Source: Brooklawnia sp032229645
GTDB lineage: Bacteria; Actinomycetota; Actinomycetes; Propionibacteriales; Propionibacteriaceae
Assembly: GCA_963722295.1 (NCBI GenBank)
Contig: CAVRLB010000001.1
Span: 124,001 to 188,000, forward strand
Direction of reading: 5' to 3'
DNA: 64,000 nt
Shown: one piece after another, positions 46,640 to 55,482 of the stretch
Layout: every line of letters begins with the position of its first letter
How positions within the stretch are numbered: position 1 is the first letter of the stretch
The notes under the pieces: model-generated
Database searches by the model: none
The model's input: only the letters and a program-made list of their open reading frames with translations
What the model was told of the DNA's origin: nothing
Made by a program: the position numbers and the translations under genes

Positions 46640-47401
46640 TTCGGCGACCGACTCGACCACCAGGCTCGGACGATAGGGGAAACGCTCCAGGTCCTTGCGT
46701 CCGGTGATTCCGGTCAGCACGAGAACGGTGAACAAGCCCGCCTCGATGCCGGCGATGATGTCGGTGTCCATCCGGTCGCCGATCATCGCGGTGGTCTCAC
46801 TGTGTGCCTCAATGCGGTTCATCGCACTGCGGAACATCATCGGATTGGGTTTACCGACGATGTAGGGGCGGCGGTTCGTCGCTGCGGTGATCAGCGCGGC
46901 AACCGAGCCGGTGGCCGGCAGCACACCTGACTCGCTGGGACCGATCGTGTCGGGATTGGTGGCGATGAAGCGCGCGCCGCCGATGATGTGGTTGATGGCC
47001 AGCGTGATCGCCTCGAATGAGTAGTTGCGGGTCTCGCCGATCACCACGTAGTCGGGATCGTCCTCGACCATCACGAAGCCCGCGTCGTGCAGGGCTATCG
47101 CCAGACCCGCCTCACCAACGACGTAGATGCGCGCACCGGGCTGCTGGCTCGCCAGAAAGTCGGCGGTGGCCAGCGCGGAGGTCCACAGATTCTCTTCCGG
47201 GACGATCAATCCGGCCTTGTCGAGCCGCGCCGACAGATCGCGGGCCGTGAAGCTCGAGTCATTGGTGAGCACCAAGAAACGGCGGGAGGTATCGACCCAG
47301 CACGTGAGCAGGTCGGCCGCCCCGGGAATGGGTACATCACCCTGCACAAGTACGCCGTCCTTGTCGGTCAGCCAGCATTCGATGTCACGCGGAGTCCTCA
47401 T
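46622..47401 (-). CDS. HAD-IIA family phosphatase (NagD-like)
   Basis: A 259-residue phosphatase with the HAD motifs in order: 'WLTDKDGVLVQG' (DxD nucleophile), 'FLVLTNDSS' (motif II), Lys in 'IVGKPNPMMF' (motif III) and 'AMIGDRMDTDI' (motif IV). The length and 'KPNP' are typical of the NagD/PGP subgroup, which dephosphorylates small phosphates such as nucleotides or phosphoglycolate. It overlaps the TetR gene tail to tail. Confidence 0.85.
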   Translation of the reverse strand: MRTPRDIECWLTDKDGVLVQGDVPIPGAADLLTCWVDTSRRFLVLTNDSSFTARDLSARLDKAGLIVPEENLWTSALATADFLASQQPGARIYVVGEAGLAIALHDAGFVMVEDDPDYVVIGETRNYSFEAITLAINHIIGGARFIATNPDTIGPSESGVLPATGSVAALITAATNRRPYIVGKPNPMMFRSAMNRIEAHSETTAMIGDRMDTDIIAGIEAGLFTVLVLTGITGRKDLERFPYRPSLVVESVAELRAMM

Positions 47402-47740
47402 GGGTACAAACTACGGCCCGGCTGCCCGGCTTGCAGCATCCCGATCAGACGCGGCACGATACAAAAACGCGATCTGTGTGCACGATTCCGCTACGCTGGT
47501 AATCAAATTTCAGCGATCCCGCCCGTTTGGGCAGCAAATATGCGTGACGCAACGGCACGAAACACGCGGGTGCGCAGTGGCCAATAGTGCCCCGTGCACG
47601 TCGCCGCTAACGTTTGTTTCGGAATTCTACGTCCTATGGTGTCGGTCTCGGTCGCGAGACCTACGGGCATCGCGAGATAGGGCATGCGCACCGAATCGCG
47701 GTGTTATTCCGCTTCGTCTGTCGTGTTATGAGGAGCCGTC
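47402..47740. other. Intergenic region upstream of the permease gene
   Basis: About 340 bases between divergent genes. The only clear element is a perfect inverted repeat at 47644-47661. Upstream A-rich stretches suit promoters for both directions. No gene supported. Confidence 0.5.
47644..47661. promoter_or_regulatory. Inverted repeat upstream of the microcompartment-locus operon
   Basis: GGTCTCG-gtcg-CGAGACC, a perfect 7-4-7 palindrome about 80 bases before the TTG start at 47741. It could be an operator for the plus-strand operon. Confidence 0.45.
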
Positions 47741-48673
47741 TTGACCACCGATATTCTCATGTATTTGGCAGCTTTCGGAGGTGGCTTTCTTGGCGCCGCC
47801 TTCGGGGCGCTTTTTGCTTTCTCCTTCGTAGGCATCACCCTCTTGGTCGGTATTGCCGTCGCAATTGCCACAGGTGACGTCTCGTGGATCAATCTGATCT
47901 CGTTCGGGCCTTTCTTCGGACCCCACATCTCATTCGCCGGCGGCGTGGGCGCCGCCGCATACGCCCACCGCAAGGGCTACCTCACCGGACTGCGCGACAT
48001 TGCCACGCCGCTGGTCAGCCTGGCCAAGCCCGATGTGCTGGTGGTCGGAGGCCTGTTCGGTGTTGGCGGGCTGGTCGTGCACGACATCGTCAGCATCATC
48101 CCTTGGCTGGGTACGCACACCGACCTGCCCGGCATCACCGTGATCATCAGCGGCATCGCTGCGCGCCTGATCTTCGGCAAGACCGGCATCGTAGGACCGA
48201 ACAGCGAAGGGCTCACCGGCAAGGCGAAGTTCGCCCCCAACGACACCGACTGCTGGGTTCGCTACCAAGAACGCTGGGGCCAGGCTGCCGTTCTCGGTCT
48301 GGGTACCGGATTGTTGTCAGCTTGGGCGACCATCGCGTTGAGCGAGGCGTTCCCGGAGGCCGCGGGCAGTGTCGTGCTCTTCGGCTTCGGTGTTTCGGCG
48401 GCCTCGCTGATGTTCTTAACGCTGGGGGCCGGCATCCCGGTGACTCACCACATGACATTGATCGCTGCACTCGGCGCGTCCAGCTTCTTGACTATCACCG
48501 GTAGCCCCGTCGCGGCCATCGTCATCGGCACCTGCTTCGGTGGCATCTCCGCGTTGGTGGGCGAGGGCTTCTCCAGGCTCTGGCAGATCCGTGGTGACAC
48601 CCACATCGATCCGCCTGCCAGCGCGATCTGGCCGATGACCTGCGTGGTTCTCGGACTGGCGAGCCTGTTCTGA
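47741..48673 (+). CDS. Polytopic membrane protein of the microcompartment locus
   Basis: A 310-residue protein with eight or more hydrophobic helices. The start is a TTG at 47741 after a GAGGAG box. No known transporter signature is recognised; a hydrophilic loop with 'NSEGLTGKAKFAPND' lies between the two halves. Being first in a plus-strand set with eutS and eutP remnants, it may move the microcompartment substrate or a product across the membrane; this is inference. Confidence 0.6.
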   Translation: MTTDILMYLAAFGGGFLGAAFGALFAFSFVGITLLVGIAVAIATGDVSWINLISFGPFFGPHISFAGGVGAAAYAHRKGYLTGLRDIATPLVSLAKPDVLVVGGLFGVGGLVVHDIVSIIPWLGTHTDLPGITVIISGIAARLIFGKTGIVGPNSEGLTGKAKFAPNDTDCWVRYQERWGQAAVLGLGTGLLSAWATIALSEAFPEAAGSVVLFGFGVSAASLMFLTLGAGIPVTHHMTLIAALGASSFLTITGSPVAAIVIGTCFGGISALVGEGFSRLWQIRGDTHIDPPASAIWPMTCVVLGLASLF

Positions 48674-48880
48674 ACTCCGGATACGATGCTGATCCGATTC
48701 TGCCATTCAGGTGCACGATTCGGACGAGGGCTATGGCTGTGGGGCAGCATCGCAGGAAGCCAGCATAGAATCACAGCAGATTGAAGGTTGGTGGGGATTG
48801 CCCGCGCCGCGAGCGGTTGCGGTGCGGGCGTCTTCCCGAGATGCTGCCGGCGGATGGATGTTGACAAGATATGGACGTGA

Positions 48881-49069
48881 GAGATTTCGGTCATCGCAGC
48901 CGACATCGCGATCAAGGCATCCAAGATCGACATCGGATTCATCGACCGCTTCAGCGGTACCCTCATCTTCACCGGACGCATCGCCAACGTGCAGGCGGCG
49001 TTGTCGAGCATTCTCAGCTACCTGAAGAATCGTCTCGGATTCACCATCTGCGACGTTACCCGCACCTAA
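48881..49069 (+). pseudogene. eutS: Microcompartment shell protein EutS/PduU, C-terminal remnant
   Basis: Reading from 48881 gives 'EISVIAADIAIKASKIDIGF' and 'DRFSGTLIF', then ends '...FTICDVTRT' before TAA at 49067-49069. This is the C-terminal two thirds of EutS/PduU, a hexameric BMC shell protein. The preceding in-frame codon (48878-48880) is TGA, and no sequence like the conserved N-terminus occurs in the 200 bases before. The gene has lost its 5' part by deletion. A different frame here is open and hides the remnant. Confidence 0.8.
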
Positions 49070-49084
49070 CCGGTCCACGATCGT

Positions 49085-49702
49085 ATGCGCAAGATCATCT
49101 TGATGGGTCGCAGCGAAACCGGCAAGACAACACTGCGGCAAGCGCTCAACGGCAGCGTGTTCGACTATCAGAAGACCCAGTACATCGACCACGAAGACGT
49201 CGTCATCGATACTCCGGGCGAATACGCGGAGACCGTCGAATTGGCCCGTGCGCTGGCTCTTTACGCTTATGAAGCAGATGTCGTCGGCCTGCTGTTGAAC
49301 GCCACCGAGCAGTACTCGCTCTACCCGCCCTGCTGCACGGCCACCTGCAATCGTCCGGTCATCGGGATCATCACGAAGATCGATTCGCCGGACGCAAATG
49401 TCGAGCGCGCCGAGCGTTGGCTGCGGCTGGCCGGATGCAAGAAGATCTTCACGGTCAGCGCCTACACCGGTGCCGGAATCTGGCAGATTCTCAACTATCT
49501 GAGCGAACCCGGCGATGTGCTGCCCTTCAAGGACGAAGCGCAGGCCAATCGTCCGCGGCTCGTGGTCTCCGACAAGTTCGGCGACGTCGGTCGCACCGGT
49601 GGTTCCGGACGCGGCAGCTGGTCTGAGATGGCCAGCCGTCGCCGGGTCGCCCGTGAAGAACGGCTTCGCCGGTACCGGGAATCTCCTCGCGGATCAGACT
49701 GA
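49085..49702 (+). CDS. eutP: EutP/PduV-type GTPase
   Basis: A 205-residue P-loop GTPase of the microcompartment family, 16 bases after the eutS remnant. It has Walker A 'GRSETGKTT', switch II-like 'VIDTPGEYAE' and specificity motif 'TKID'. The core is about 145 residues; an additional basic C-terminal tail of about 60 residues ('SRRRVAREERLRRY') is not usual for EutP. Members bind microcompartments and may position or regulate them. The remaining operon is broken downstream. Confidence 0.85.
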   Translation: MRKIILMGRSETGKTTLRQALNGSVFDYQKTQYIDHEDVVIDTPGEYAETVELARALALYAYEADVVGLLLNATEQYSLYPPCCTATCNRPVIGIITKIDSPDANVERAERWLRLAGCKKIFTVSAYTGAGIWQILNYLSEPGDVLPFKDEAQANRPRLVVSDKFGDVGRTGGSGRGSWSEMASRRRVAREERLRRYRESPRGSD

Positions 49703-49721
49703 GGTGCTTTGGGGGCGAGTC

Positions 49722-49998
49722 ATGACCGAGGCAACAACGAGCCGTGTGCGGTTCCGCGACATCAAACCCTACGATGCGCCGGCCTCGCTTGACGAACTGC
49801 ACGGTCCGCATGACGGGCTCATCGACTTGCCTCACTCTGTGCGCTGGCAGGCCGACAGGCTCGGTGTGGACGTGTCGAACCCGGGTTGGCCTCGCACGGC
49901 CTATCAGGCGTTGCTTGCCGAGGGGACTGCCGACCAGCAACGGCGCCTGATGAACCGGGATCGGCTCATCGATACGTGGCCGATCCTGCATATGGATC
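49722..49998 (+). pseudogene. Unknown microcompartment-locus gene, 3' truncated
   Basis: ATG 49722 opens a frame giving 'RFRDIKPYDAPASLDELHGP' and 'LPHSVRWQADRLGVDVSNPG'. I do not recognise the family. After 'WPILHMD' (about 49995) the frame runs into the IS256-type transposase fragment and stops at 50019-50021. The 20-base distance to eutP shows it belonged to the same operon. It was probably cut by the insertion or deletion that created the island edge. Confidence 0.5.
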
Positions 49999-50373
49999 GT
50001 TCTTCACGATCGCCGGTGTGAAAGTGCCGGCCTTGTCCCGGGGCACCTCAATAGTGATCGGGCCGCCCTTCGTGGCGACTGTTTTCGTGCGGGTGCCGTT
50101 GCGGGCATTCCCGCCGGTCGAGCCTGCTCGTTCGTGTTTGCCATAGCCCAGATGGTCAGTGATCTCGCCTTCCAGGGCGGACTCGACCACCAGTTTGGTC
50201 AACTCGGACAGCAAACCGTTCTCCCCACCAATGGCCAGACCGCTCGCGCGTGCCTGACCCACCAGTTGGGCAACCAGACTCTTATCAACAACAGGCGGGG
50301 AAGGCATCGTGGCCACAGGTTCCTCGGGCATCTCACTCGGGGCCTCAACGGCCACGTCAACATGGTCTCTCAT
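49966..50373 (-). pseudogene. IS256-family transposase, N-terminal fragment
   Basis: From ATG 50373 the frame gives about 120 residues of a mutator-type transposase: 'LTKLVVESALEGEITDHLGY', 'GNARNGTRTKTV' and 'EVPRDKAGTFTPAIVK'. Resemblance ends at about 50002; the last 11 codons belong to the neighbouring broken gene. Complete transposases are about 400 residues with a DDE site, all missing here. Confidence 0.85.
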
Positions 50374-50420
50374 CAGGTAACTCCTCGATCAGAGTTACAC
50401 CGTCTAACGTACAGCCCCCG
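50000..50420 (-). mobile_element. IS256-type insertion sequence, left-end fragment
   Basis: One end of an IS with the 5' part of its transposase gene. The outer end is about 50420, where GGGCTGTACGTTAGACGG (minus strand) reads like an IS256-family terminal repeat. The inner side is cut at about 50000, inside the transposase gene. The rest of the element is absent, which fits a deletion between the IS and the microcompartment operon. Confidence 0.65.
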
Positions 50421-50585
50421 CCACCGTGAACCCCCACGTCACACCCCTACCCACCGACCTTTCCGGAGCCCTGGGCCTGGCTCGTCGTTACCCGCCAAAA
50501 AAACCTCTGGCGAGAGATCAAGATCCCAAAATAGTCCCAAACGCCAAGTATCGAACGTCCAAATCCAACTGCCATGCCACAGGGT
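50421..50585. other. Left edge of the AT-richer island
   Basis: About 165 bases between the IS end and the last gene of the peptide operon. By eye base composition falls from GC-rich to mixed here. No gene is supported. Confidence 0.5.
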
Positions 50586-50981
50586 TCATACTCGTGGGAG
50601 CGACAACGCAACATCATAAAGGAGGTCAACAGGCGACCCAGTTGTAAGGACCCTATCGCCAAAATGCAACCAGGAAAAGTATCGCGCGGGACGGGCGGGC
50701 GGAGCAAGTTCACGGCCTACCTTCAGTAAAACCGGCACCGCATTAGCTCGTAAGGCGCCAGCCAAAAAGATATTCTCTTCTAGCAGATCCAGAGTCCGAT
50801 CTCTAGAGCGTCCACGCCAGAGTATACGTAACTGTGGAACAATTCGGTCCAGCGGCACGGAGACTTCCGCAAAGTCAGACAGCGGCAACGCTATCCGACC
50901 AAGCCGATAAGACTCTACCGCATGCTCTCCCGCATCAATAAGTCCAGACAGCTGTGCACACTCTTTAGTCTTTGTCCACAT
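50586..50981 (-). CDS. Degenerate lasso-B2/transglutaminase-like protein
   Basis: A 131-residue protein from ATG 50981 (51041 is an alternative), overlapping the S9 peptidase stop. The helix pair 'LDLLEENIFLAGALRANAVP' followed by 'VLLKVGREL' and 'RYFSWLHFGDRVL' lines up with the lasso leader peptidase B2 pattern (CL..S..L...LR..G, then HAWV...GRV). The catalytic Cys position is Leu66 and the His position is Phe102, so proteolysis is not expected. A leader-binding or scaffold role is inference. Last gene of the peptide operon. Confidence 0.55.
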   Translation of the reverse strand: MWTKTKECAQLSGLIDAGEHAVESYRLGRIALPLSDFAEVSVPLDRIVPQLRILWRGRSRDRTLDLLEENIFLAGALRANAVPVLLKVGRELAPPARPARYFSWLHFGDRVLTTGSPVDLLYDVALSLPRV

Positions 50982-52917
50982 GAGATAGTAGCCAATCCCT
51001 TTCTTCGAACCGAATCGTGCCGATGCCAACACTTCCGACAATATCGTGCCCCTCGTAAGGCAATTCCACGAGTCGCACGTTGTGAGAATATGAGGAAAGA
51101 ACCCGGAACATAGCGCGAGACTGGTCAGGCCTAGTTCCTTCGTTTACGTCACACAGCCCGTGGGTAAGCAATACCGGACAACTAATATCTTTGGCACGGC
51201 GAAGCGTGGAAAAGCCTTCGTAAACGTCAACGGCGTCCGGCAAGGCCCTAGATTCAAACTGGAATCCCATTGGAGTATAGAAACGATCGAAAGATCCGCT
51301 GCGTAGAATAGCAGCCGCAGGGGACATCTGAGAGCACAGCGCAACCGATGCGACCGACGCACCAAACGAGTGCCCACCAAGCGCCCAACGTCCGTCTGAT
51401 ATGAACCCTAACTGCTTCAGAGCAGTCAGCGTATCCTCGATAGACTGAACGACCCTCTTCTCGAGTGCATCAAAGCAAACATCCTCTCGCCACCCAAGCG
51501 CAACGCGGAGATTCACCACAGGCCGATCCAACAGATGAACCCATTCCGGACTTCCAGGAACTATATACCCCATTTGCGCGCCAGCATTAGAGTCATAGGG
51601 CATACAGCGCTCCGTTGCCAAGGGCGTCAGCCACAATAGTGGTGCTCTGCCCGGAGCGCCGCAAACTCGCATGTTTGCATATGAACTAACCTTCATCTCC
51701 AGTAAGGGTGGACGGGTACTGTCACTCTGTGATGAAACCTCCCCCGCTGGGGATCTAGAGACGACCTGAGATTCGATGCGGTCAACAAGCTTCTCAACTT
51801 CGACCGACTGACATTCCGCCTTAGTGTCGAAGTAAAGCTCGAACTCCTCGCCGCCGTCGCAGACGCCACAAATACGCACAACATCCGCCTTACCTGGCCC
51901 ATCATCAATACACCGATAAGGACCAGGCAAGTCAATCTTCTTGGACACAAAGTGCAGTGTCGAAGGCTGCTCCCTCACTGTCCAGGCACCACTAACACCT
52001 GGGACGCCAGAAAAGAACTCAATCTCTCCATCTATCGCGGCGAGCCGAGAGGCCGACCGTACAAGACGTACGGACGTTCGCCCACCGTCACAGTCAAATT
52101 CCACCACCTGCCCAAAATTGCCAAGACACTTGAGATACACAGCGCCAAGACTAAATCGGCCAATATTGGTCGCATCTATATCTGATTCCGTAAGAGTGAC
52201 AAGGGAATAGTTGAGAGTATTATCTCGAAGAAAGACGTAAAGATCTTGCGCGCTCCTGGCGTACCCAAGAAGAATCCGACCGCCAACTTCTTGCCAATCG
52301 ACTACTACTACATCACCAACTATTTCACTCCCGGAGTCGAGCGCGACAAGTTTACTACTCGAGGCCGACCACAATGCGTCGACGAATCCCGGGCTCCATC
52401 CTCGGCCAAAAGAACTGCTAGCCACAGCTGGCAAATCAGTGTGCGCTCGCACAAGGGCAAGTATTCGCCCGCCCGCGCTCCACGTGAATCCGGGGGCACG
52501 TACACGTTCCTCACTCCGAAACCCGAGCAATGAGCCACTAATTGAACGGCTAACCGTCTCTCCGCCGTTAGCAGCCCAAACCGCCAACGACAAGCCGCGA
52601 TCTTCGGCCGCTAAAAGAACCGCCACTCGAGATTCATCCGGTGACCAAGAGGCACAGCAGAAAGCTCTTGTGAGCCTGCCCACAAACCTCGGGTCTCCGC
52701 CTCCTGCAAAACGTAGAAATCTGCCCTTTGGCATGCGACCATGGAAGCACTCTCTACGATCGAGATCGTAGATGAACTGGCCCTCAGCCAGCGTGTTTGA
52801 ATTCTCAAATGGCCGAGCGGGATGCATCTCCTCCAGATGCGCAAGAGACGCCCGTCCACTCGGCGACGAAAGAACACGAACTCTTTCGGCGTGCAGAGTA
52901 CCAGCGGAAATCATCAT
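50965..52917 (-). CDS. S9-family serine peptidase
   Basis: A 650-residue protein with a beta-propeller-like N-terminal two thirds and a C-terminal alpha/beta-hydrolase domain. The catalytic set is visible: Ser in 'GGHSFGASVA' (about 515), Asp in 'GLCDVNEG' (about 588) and His in 'YEGHDIVG' (about 623). This is prolyl-oligopeptidase-like. No signal peptide is evident, so it should act in the cytosol. Its ATG overlaps the ABC exporter stop (ATGATGA). It is the best candidate for removing the leader of the defensin-like precursor, perhaps next to the Pro-Pro at residues 27-28. Confidence 0.82.
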   Translation of the reverse strand: MMISAGTLHAERVRVLSSPSGRASLAHLEEMHPARPFENSNTLAEGQFIYDLDRRECFHGRMPKGRFLRFAGGGDPRFVGRLTRAFCCASWSPDESRVAVLLAAEDRGLSLAVWAANGGETVSRSISGSLLGFRSEERVRAPGFTWSAGGRILALVRAHTDLPAVASSSFGRGWSPGFVDALWSASSSKLVALDSGSEIVGDVVVVDWQEVGGRILLGYARSAQDLYVFLRDNTLNYSLVTLTESDIDATNIGRFSLGAVYLKCLGNFGQVVEFDCDGGRTSVRLVRSASRLAAIDGEIEFFSGVPGVSGAWTVREQPSTLHFVSKKIDLPGPYRCIDDGPGKADVVRICGVCDGGEEFELYFDTKAECQSVEVEKLVDRIESQVVSRSPAGEVSSQSDSTRPPLLEMKVSSYANMRVCGAPGRAPLLWLTPLATERCMPYDSNAGAQMGYIVPGSPEWVHLLDRPVVNLRVALGWREDVCFDALEKRVVQSIEDTLTALKQLGFISDGRWALGGHSFGASVASVALCSQMSPAAAILRSGSFDRFYTPMGFQFESRALPDAVDVYEGFSTLRRAKDISCPVLLTHGLCDVNEGTRPDQSRAMFRVLSSYSHNVRLVELPYEGHDIVGSVGIGTIRFEERDWLLSHVDKD

Positions 52918-54668
52918 AATGACACACCAAAACGTTCTTGCCGTCCGACCGATCCTACCCTAGAGCCCAGGTCGCCAATTTCGGACACTGGAGCGTCAGA
53001 AGAAACAGTTCCGCGCTCCACCACAATTAATCTGTCGAAAAGTGTGGTACTTGAAAGGTGATGCGTCACTATAACCACTGTGCGCCCTTCGAGAGCCTCA
53101 CAGCAAGCCGACCAGAATCTCTTCTCGGACTGTTCATCTAAGTGCGCGGTTGGCTCGTCGAGAAGAACTATCTGCGGATTCCTCAGCAGCAACCGAGCCA
53201 TTGCAAGCCGCTGTCGTTCACCTCCAGATAGTTTGTCGCCATGATCTCCCATGAGCGTATCTAACCCATCTTCTAGTGAAGATACAGTATCCCATACATG
53301 AGCCGCTCGACATGCGGCTTCGAGCTCGGAATCGGAAGCACCAGAACCAGCCAGCAGAAGATTCTCACGAATAGACATATTCAGAAAATGACTACTCTGG
53401 GTCAAGAGGCCCACGTTACGTCGAAGGTCACGTATATTGACCTCTTCGATGTCGATGCCTCCAATCTGAATCTCGCCAGCATCATGAGGAGCAAGCCGTA
53501 CCAGCGTCTCAAGTAGAGTCGACTTACCACTCCCGGAGGGGCCAACGATAGCGACCCATTGCCCAGCTGGAATAGATAACGACACGTTCCGCAATCGGAC
53601 ATGGCGCTGACTCGGGGTACCTCCAACTCGGAGATTTCTCGCAGTAATTGCCTGTCCACGAATGTCATTAGGTAGCTGGCTCGAACCTGAAGACTCTTCA
53701 CCGAGGGCTAAGAAGGTCAATACGCGCTCGAACCCTGCAGCCGACGAAAGGGCCTGGACGCGAATCGAGGCCAGAGAATCGATAGGGCCATAAAGACGCA
53801 CCGCGAGAGCTGACAACGCGACTATTTCGCCAACCGTCATAGACCCACGCACCGCATCGATGCCACCGAATAGGTAGATAAGACTGCTGGCGACCGAGCC
53901 GAGTAACGTGACACTAGATGCGTATAAGGCACCGGTGATAAACATCGACATTCCGATAGAGCGCTGCTCCGCGTTCAAATTGGCAAACTGCCTAGCTTCC
54001 AGCTCATCGTCAGCTATTAGCCGCATCAGCTGGGATCCTGGCGCTGTCGCACGTGCAGCGATCGACTCTGTGAGCGCGCCTGTTCGTGAAAGTCGTTCTG
54101 AATTCAGGGCACGCAATCGCTTGCCCACGATCGTGGCCGGAAGCAAGATAGCCGGAACTAGCACCAACGCGAGCACGGTCAAATGCCACGATATCGTTAG
54201 CATCGTAACGAAGAGCACTATTAGAGATGTAGCGACCGCAAGAATCTGTGGCAACACTCCTGAAACTAGATTCTGAGCCTCTGACGCATCGGCCGTAAAT
54301 CTCGCAATCGTCACTCCTGAAGGAGTATCTGCAAAATAGGCGTGTGGCAGTCGCTGTAGTTTCTCAAACATCTGTTGACGTAAGCGGCAGATCTGGCGCT
54401 GACTCAACAGAGTAGAGAGCCACTGCTGAAAGAAGCGAAACGCGCTCTCCGCAATGGCGGCGCCAAGCGCGGATACCCCAAACTTGATCACATTGTCAGC
54501 TCTACCAGCGCCCACTCCACGGTCCAGGATCATCTGAAGCAGCAGAGCGGGCACGACACCAAGAGCCGATGCAGCAAGGACTGCAACGGAGAGCAGTCCC
54601 AGGAGATTCCTGTCCGGGTAAATGAGGCATTTCGCGCGAGGATCACGCAACGCTCGTATAGCCGTCAT
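52914..54668 (-). CDS. ABC exporter (fused membrane and ATPase domains)
   Basis: About 584 residues from ATG 54668 (54677 possible); the frame extends to 54809 but that part overlaps the upstream gene. It has six helices in residues 20-300 and an ATPase with Walker A 'GPSGSGKSTLLETL', signature 'LSGGERQRLAMARLLL' and Walker B 'IVLLDEPTAHLDEQ'. There is no N-terminal C39 peptidase domain, so leader removal must be done by another enzyme. Likely exporter of the defensin-like peptide. It works as a homodimer in this family. Confidence 0.85.
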   Translation of the reverse strand: MTAIRALRDPRAKCLIYPDRNLLGLLSVAVLAASALGVVPALLLQMILDRGVGAGRADNVIKFGVSALGAAIAESAFRFFQQWLSTLLSQRQICRLRQQMFEKLQRLPHAYFADTPSGVTIARFTADASEAQNLVSGVLPQILAVATSLIVLFVTMLTISWHLTVLALVLVPAILLPATIVGKRLRALNSERLSRTGALTESIAARATAPGSQLMRLIADDELEARQFANLNAEQRSIGMSMFITGALYASSVTLLGSVASSLIYLFGGIDAVRGSMTVGEIVALSALAVRLYGPIDSLASIRVQALSSAAGFERVLTFLALGEESSGSSQLPNDIRGQAITARNLRVGGTPSQRHVRLRNVSLSIPAGQWVAIVGPSGSGKSTLLETLVRLAPHDAGEIQIGGIDIEEVNIRDLRRNVGLLTQSSHFLNMSIRENLLLAGSGASDSELEAACRAAHVWDTVSSLEDGLDTLMGDHGDKLSGGERQRLAMARLLLRNPQIVLLDEPTAHLDEQSEKRFWSACCEALEGRTVVIVTHHLSSTTLFDRLIVVERGTVSSDAPVSEIGDLGSRVGSVGRQERFGVSL

Positions 54669-55482
54669 CTCGCGCATCCTGCAGCCTCGCCCTATTGCGA
54701 AATACGGAAACCAGCTTCTCGGCCCGAGGAAGGCCTTCCTGAGGCGAGCAGCACATGAACCCTCTCTCATCGAACACCAGCACACATGGAAGTCTTGCAC
54801 GCGGTGCATACTTCTTCAGGTCGTCGGCTCCCGTCTTTGTCTCAACCCCCAACCAGGTAACACTTTCTGCTTCGAAATCGCTCTCAAGCATCATCCGGAG
54901 TGCCGCACAGGCTGCACAGTCAGGACTCGTCATCACCTCTATACGCGCGCCGCGCTCAACACAAGTTCCCAACCCACCATTTGTCTTCCTCAAATGCGTT
55001 TGAGCAATAGTCATGCAGGTTAATGCCACAATGGTCGATGACAACAGATATAGACTTCTCGCCCTGATATCCATCTCTCCGCGCGCGACCACCGCAATGG
55101 TCCCCGCAGTGAAGGCGCCAGTCACATTTACGATGACGTGCGCAGGACCGACCCGCATTCCTTCAATTCCAAAACATGCACATTCGCGGCCCCGAAGCGT
55201 GCCGGCGGCAGCCGCCATAAGGGCGTAGGATACACCTAGTATCGCGCCCGCGAACCATACTGGTGTCGCAGCGAGGAATGCGATGCCAACCAATAATTCA
55301 CCGACCACAACTACGGCTAGCGGAACATGCCACAGCAAGAAATTCTGCCCGTGCGGCCACGCTAGAGTGCCTTTTGCATGTGCCACAATCTTCGCCACTG
55401 CGGAAGCGGTTAAAATTCCGGCCAACAGCGAAAGTAATATTTCTGGGCCAAAGCTATCGAGGTTACCGATCACTGGATCCAT
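54643..55482 (-). CDS. MauE-like membrane protein fused to a thioredoxin-like domain
   Basis: A 279-residue protein. Residues 10-165 contain about five hydrophobic helices of MauE/DoxX type, with a 'CACFG' cysteine pair (about residues 101-103). A short linker leads to a thioredoxin-like C-terminal domain with 'SPDCAACAALRMM' (CxxC about residues 186-189). MauE is needed for disulfide-rich methylamine dehydrogenase in other bacteria. Here it most likely forms or isomerises the disulfides of the eight-cysteine peptide. Overlaps its neighbours on both sides. Confidence 0.75.
   Translation of the reverse strand: MDPVIGNLDSFGPEILLSLLAGILTASAVAKIVAHAKGTLAWPHGQNFLLWHVPLAVVVVGELLVGIAFLAATPVWFAGAILGVSYALMAAAAGTLRGRECACFGIEGMRVGPAHVIVNVTGAFTAGTIAVVARGEMDIRARSLYLLSSTIVALTCMTIAQTHLRKTNGGLGTCVERGARIEVMTSPDCAACAALRMMLESDFEAESVTWLGVETKTGADDLKKYAPRARLPCVLVFDERGFMCCSPQEGLPRAEKLVSVFRNRARLQDARDDGYTSVA

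Noticed and set aside
48871..49272. A 133-codon plus-strand frame across the eutS region
   Set aside because: It is Arg/His-rich frame noise; the EutS sequence is in another frame of the same strand.
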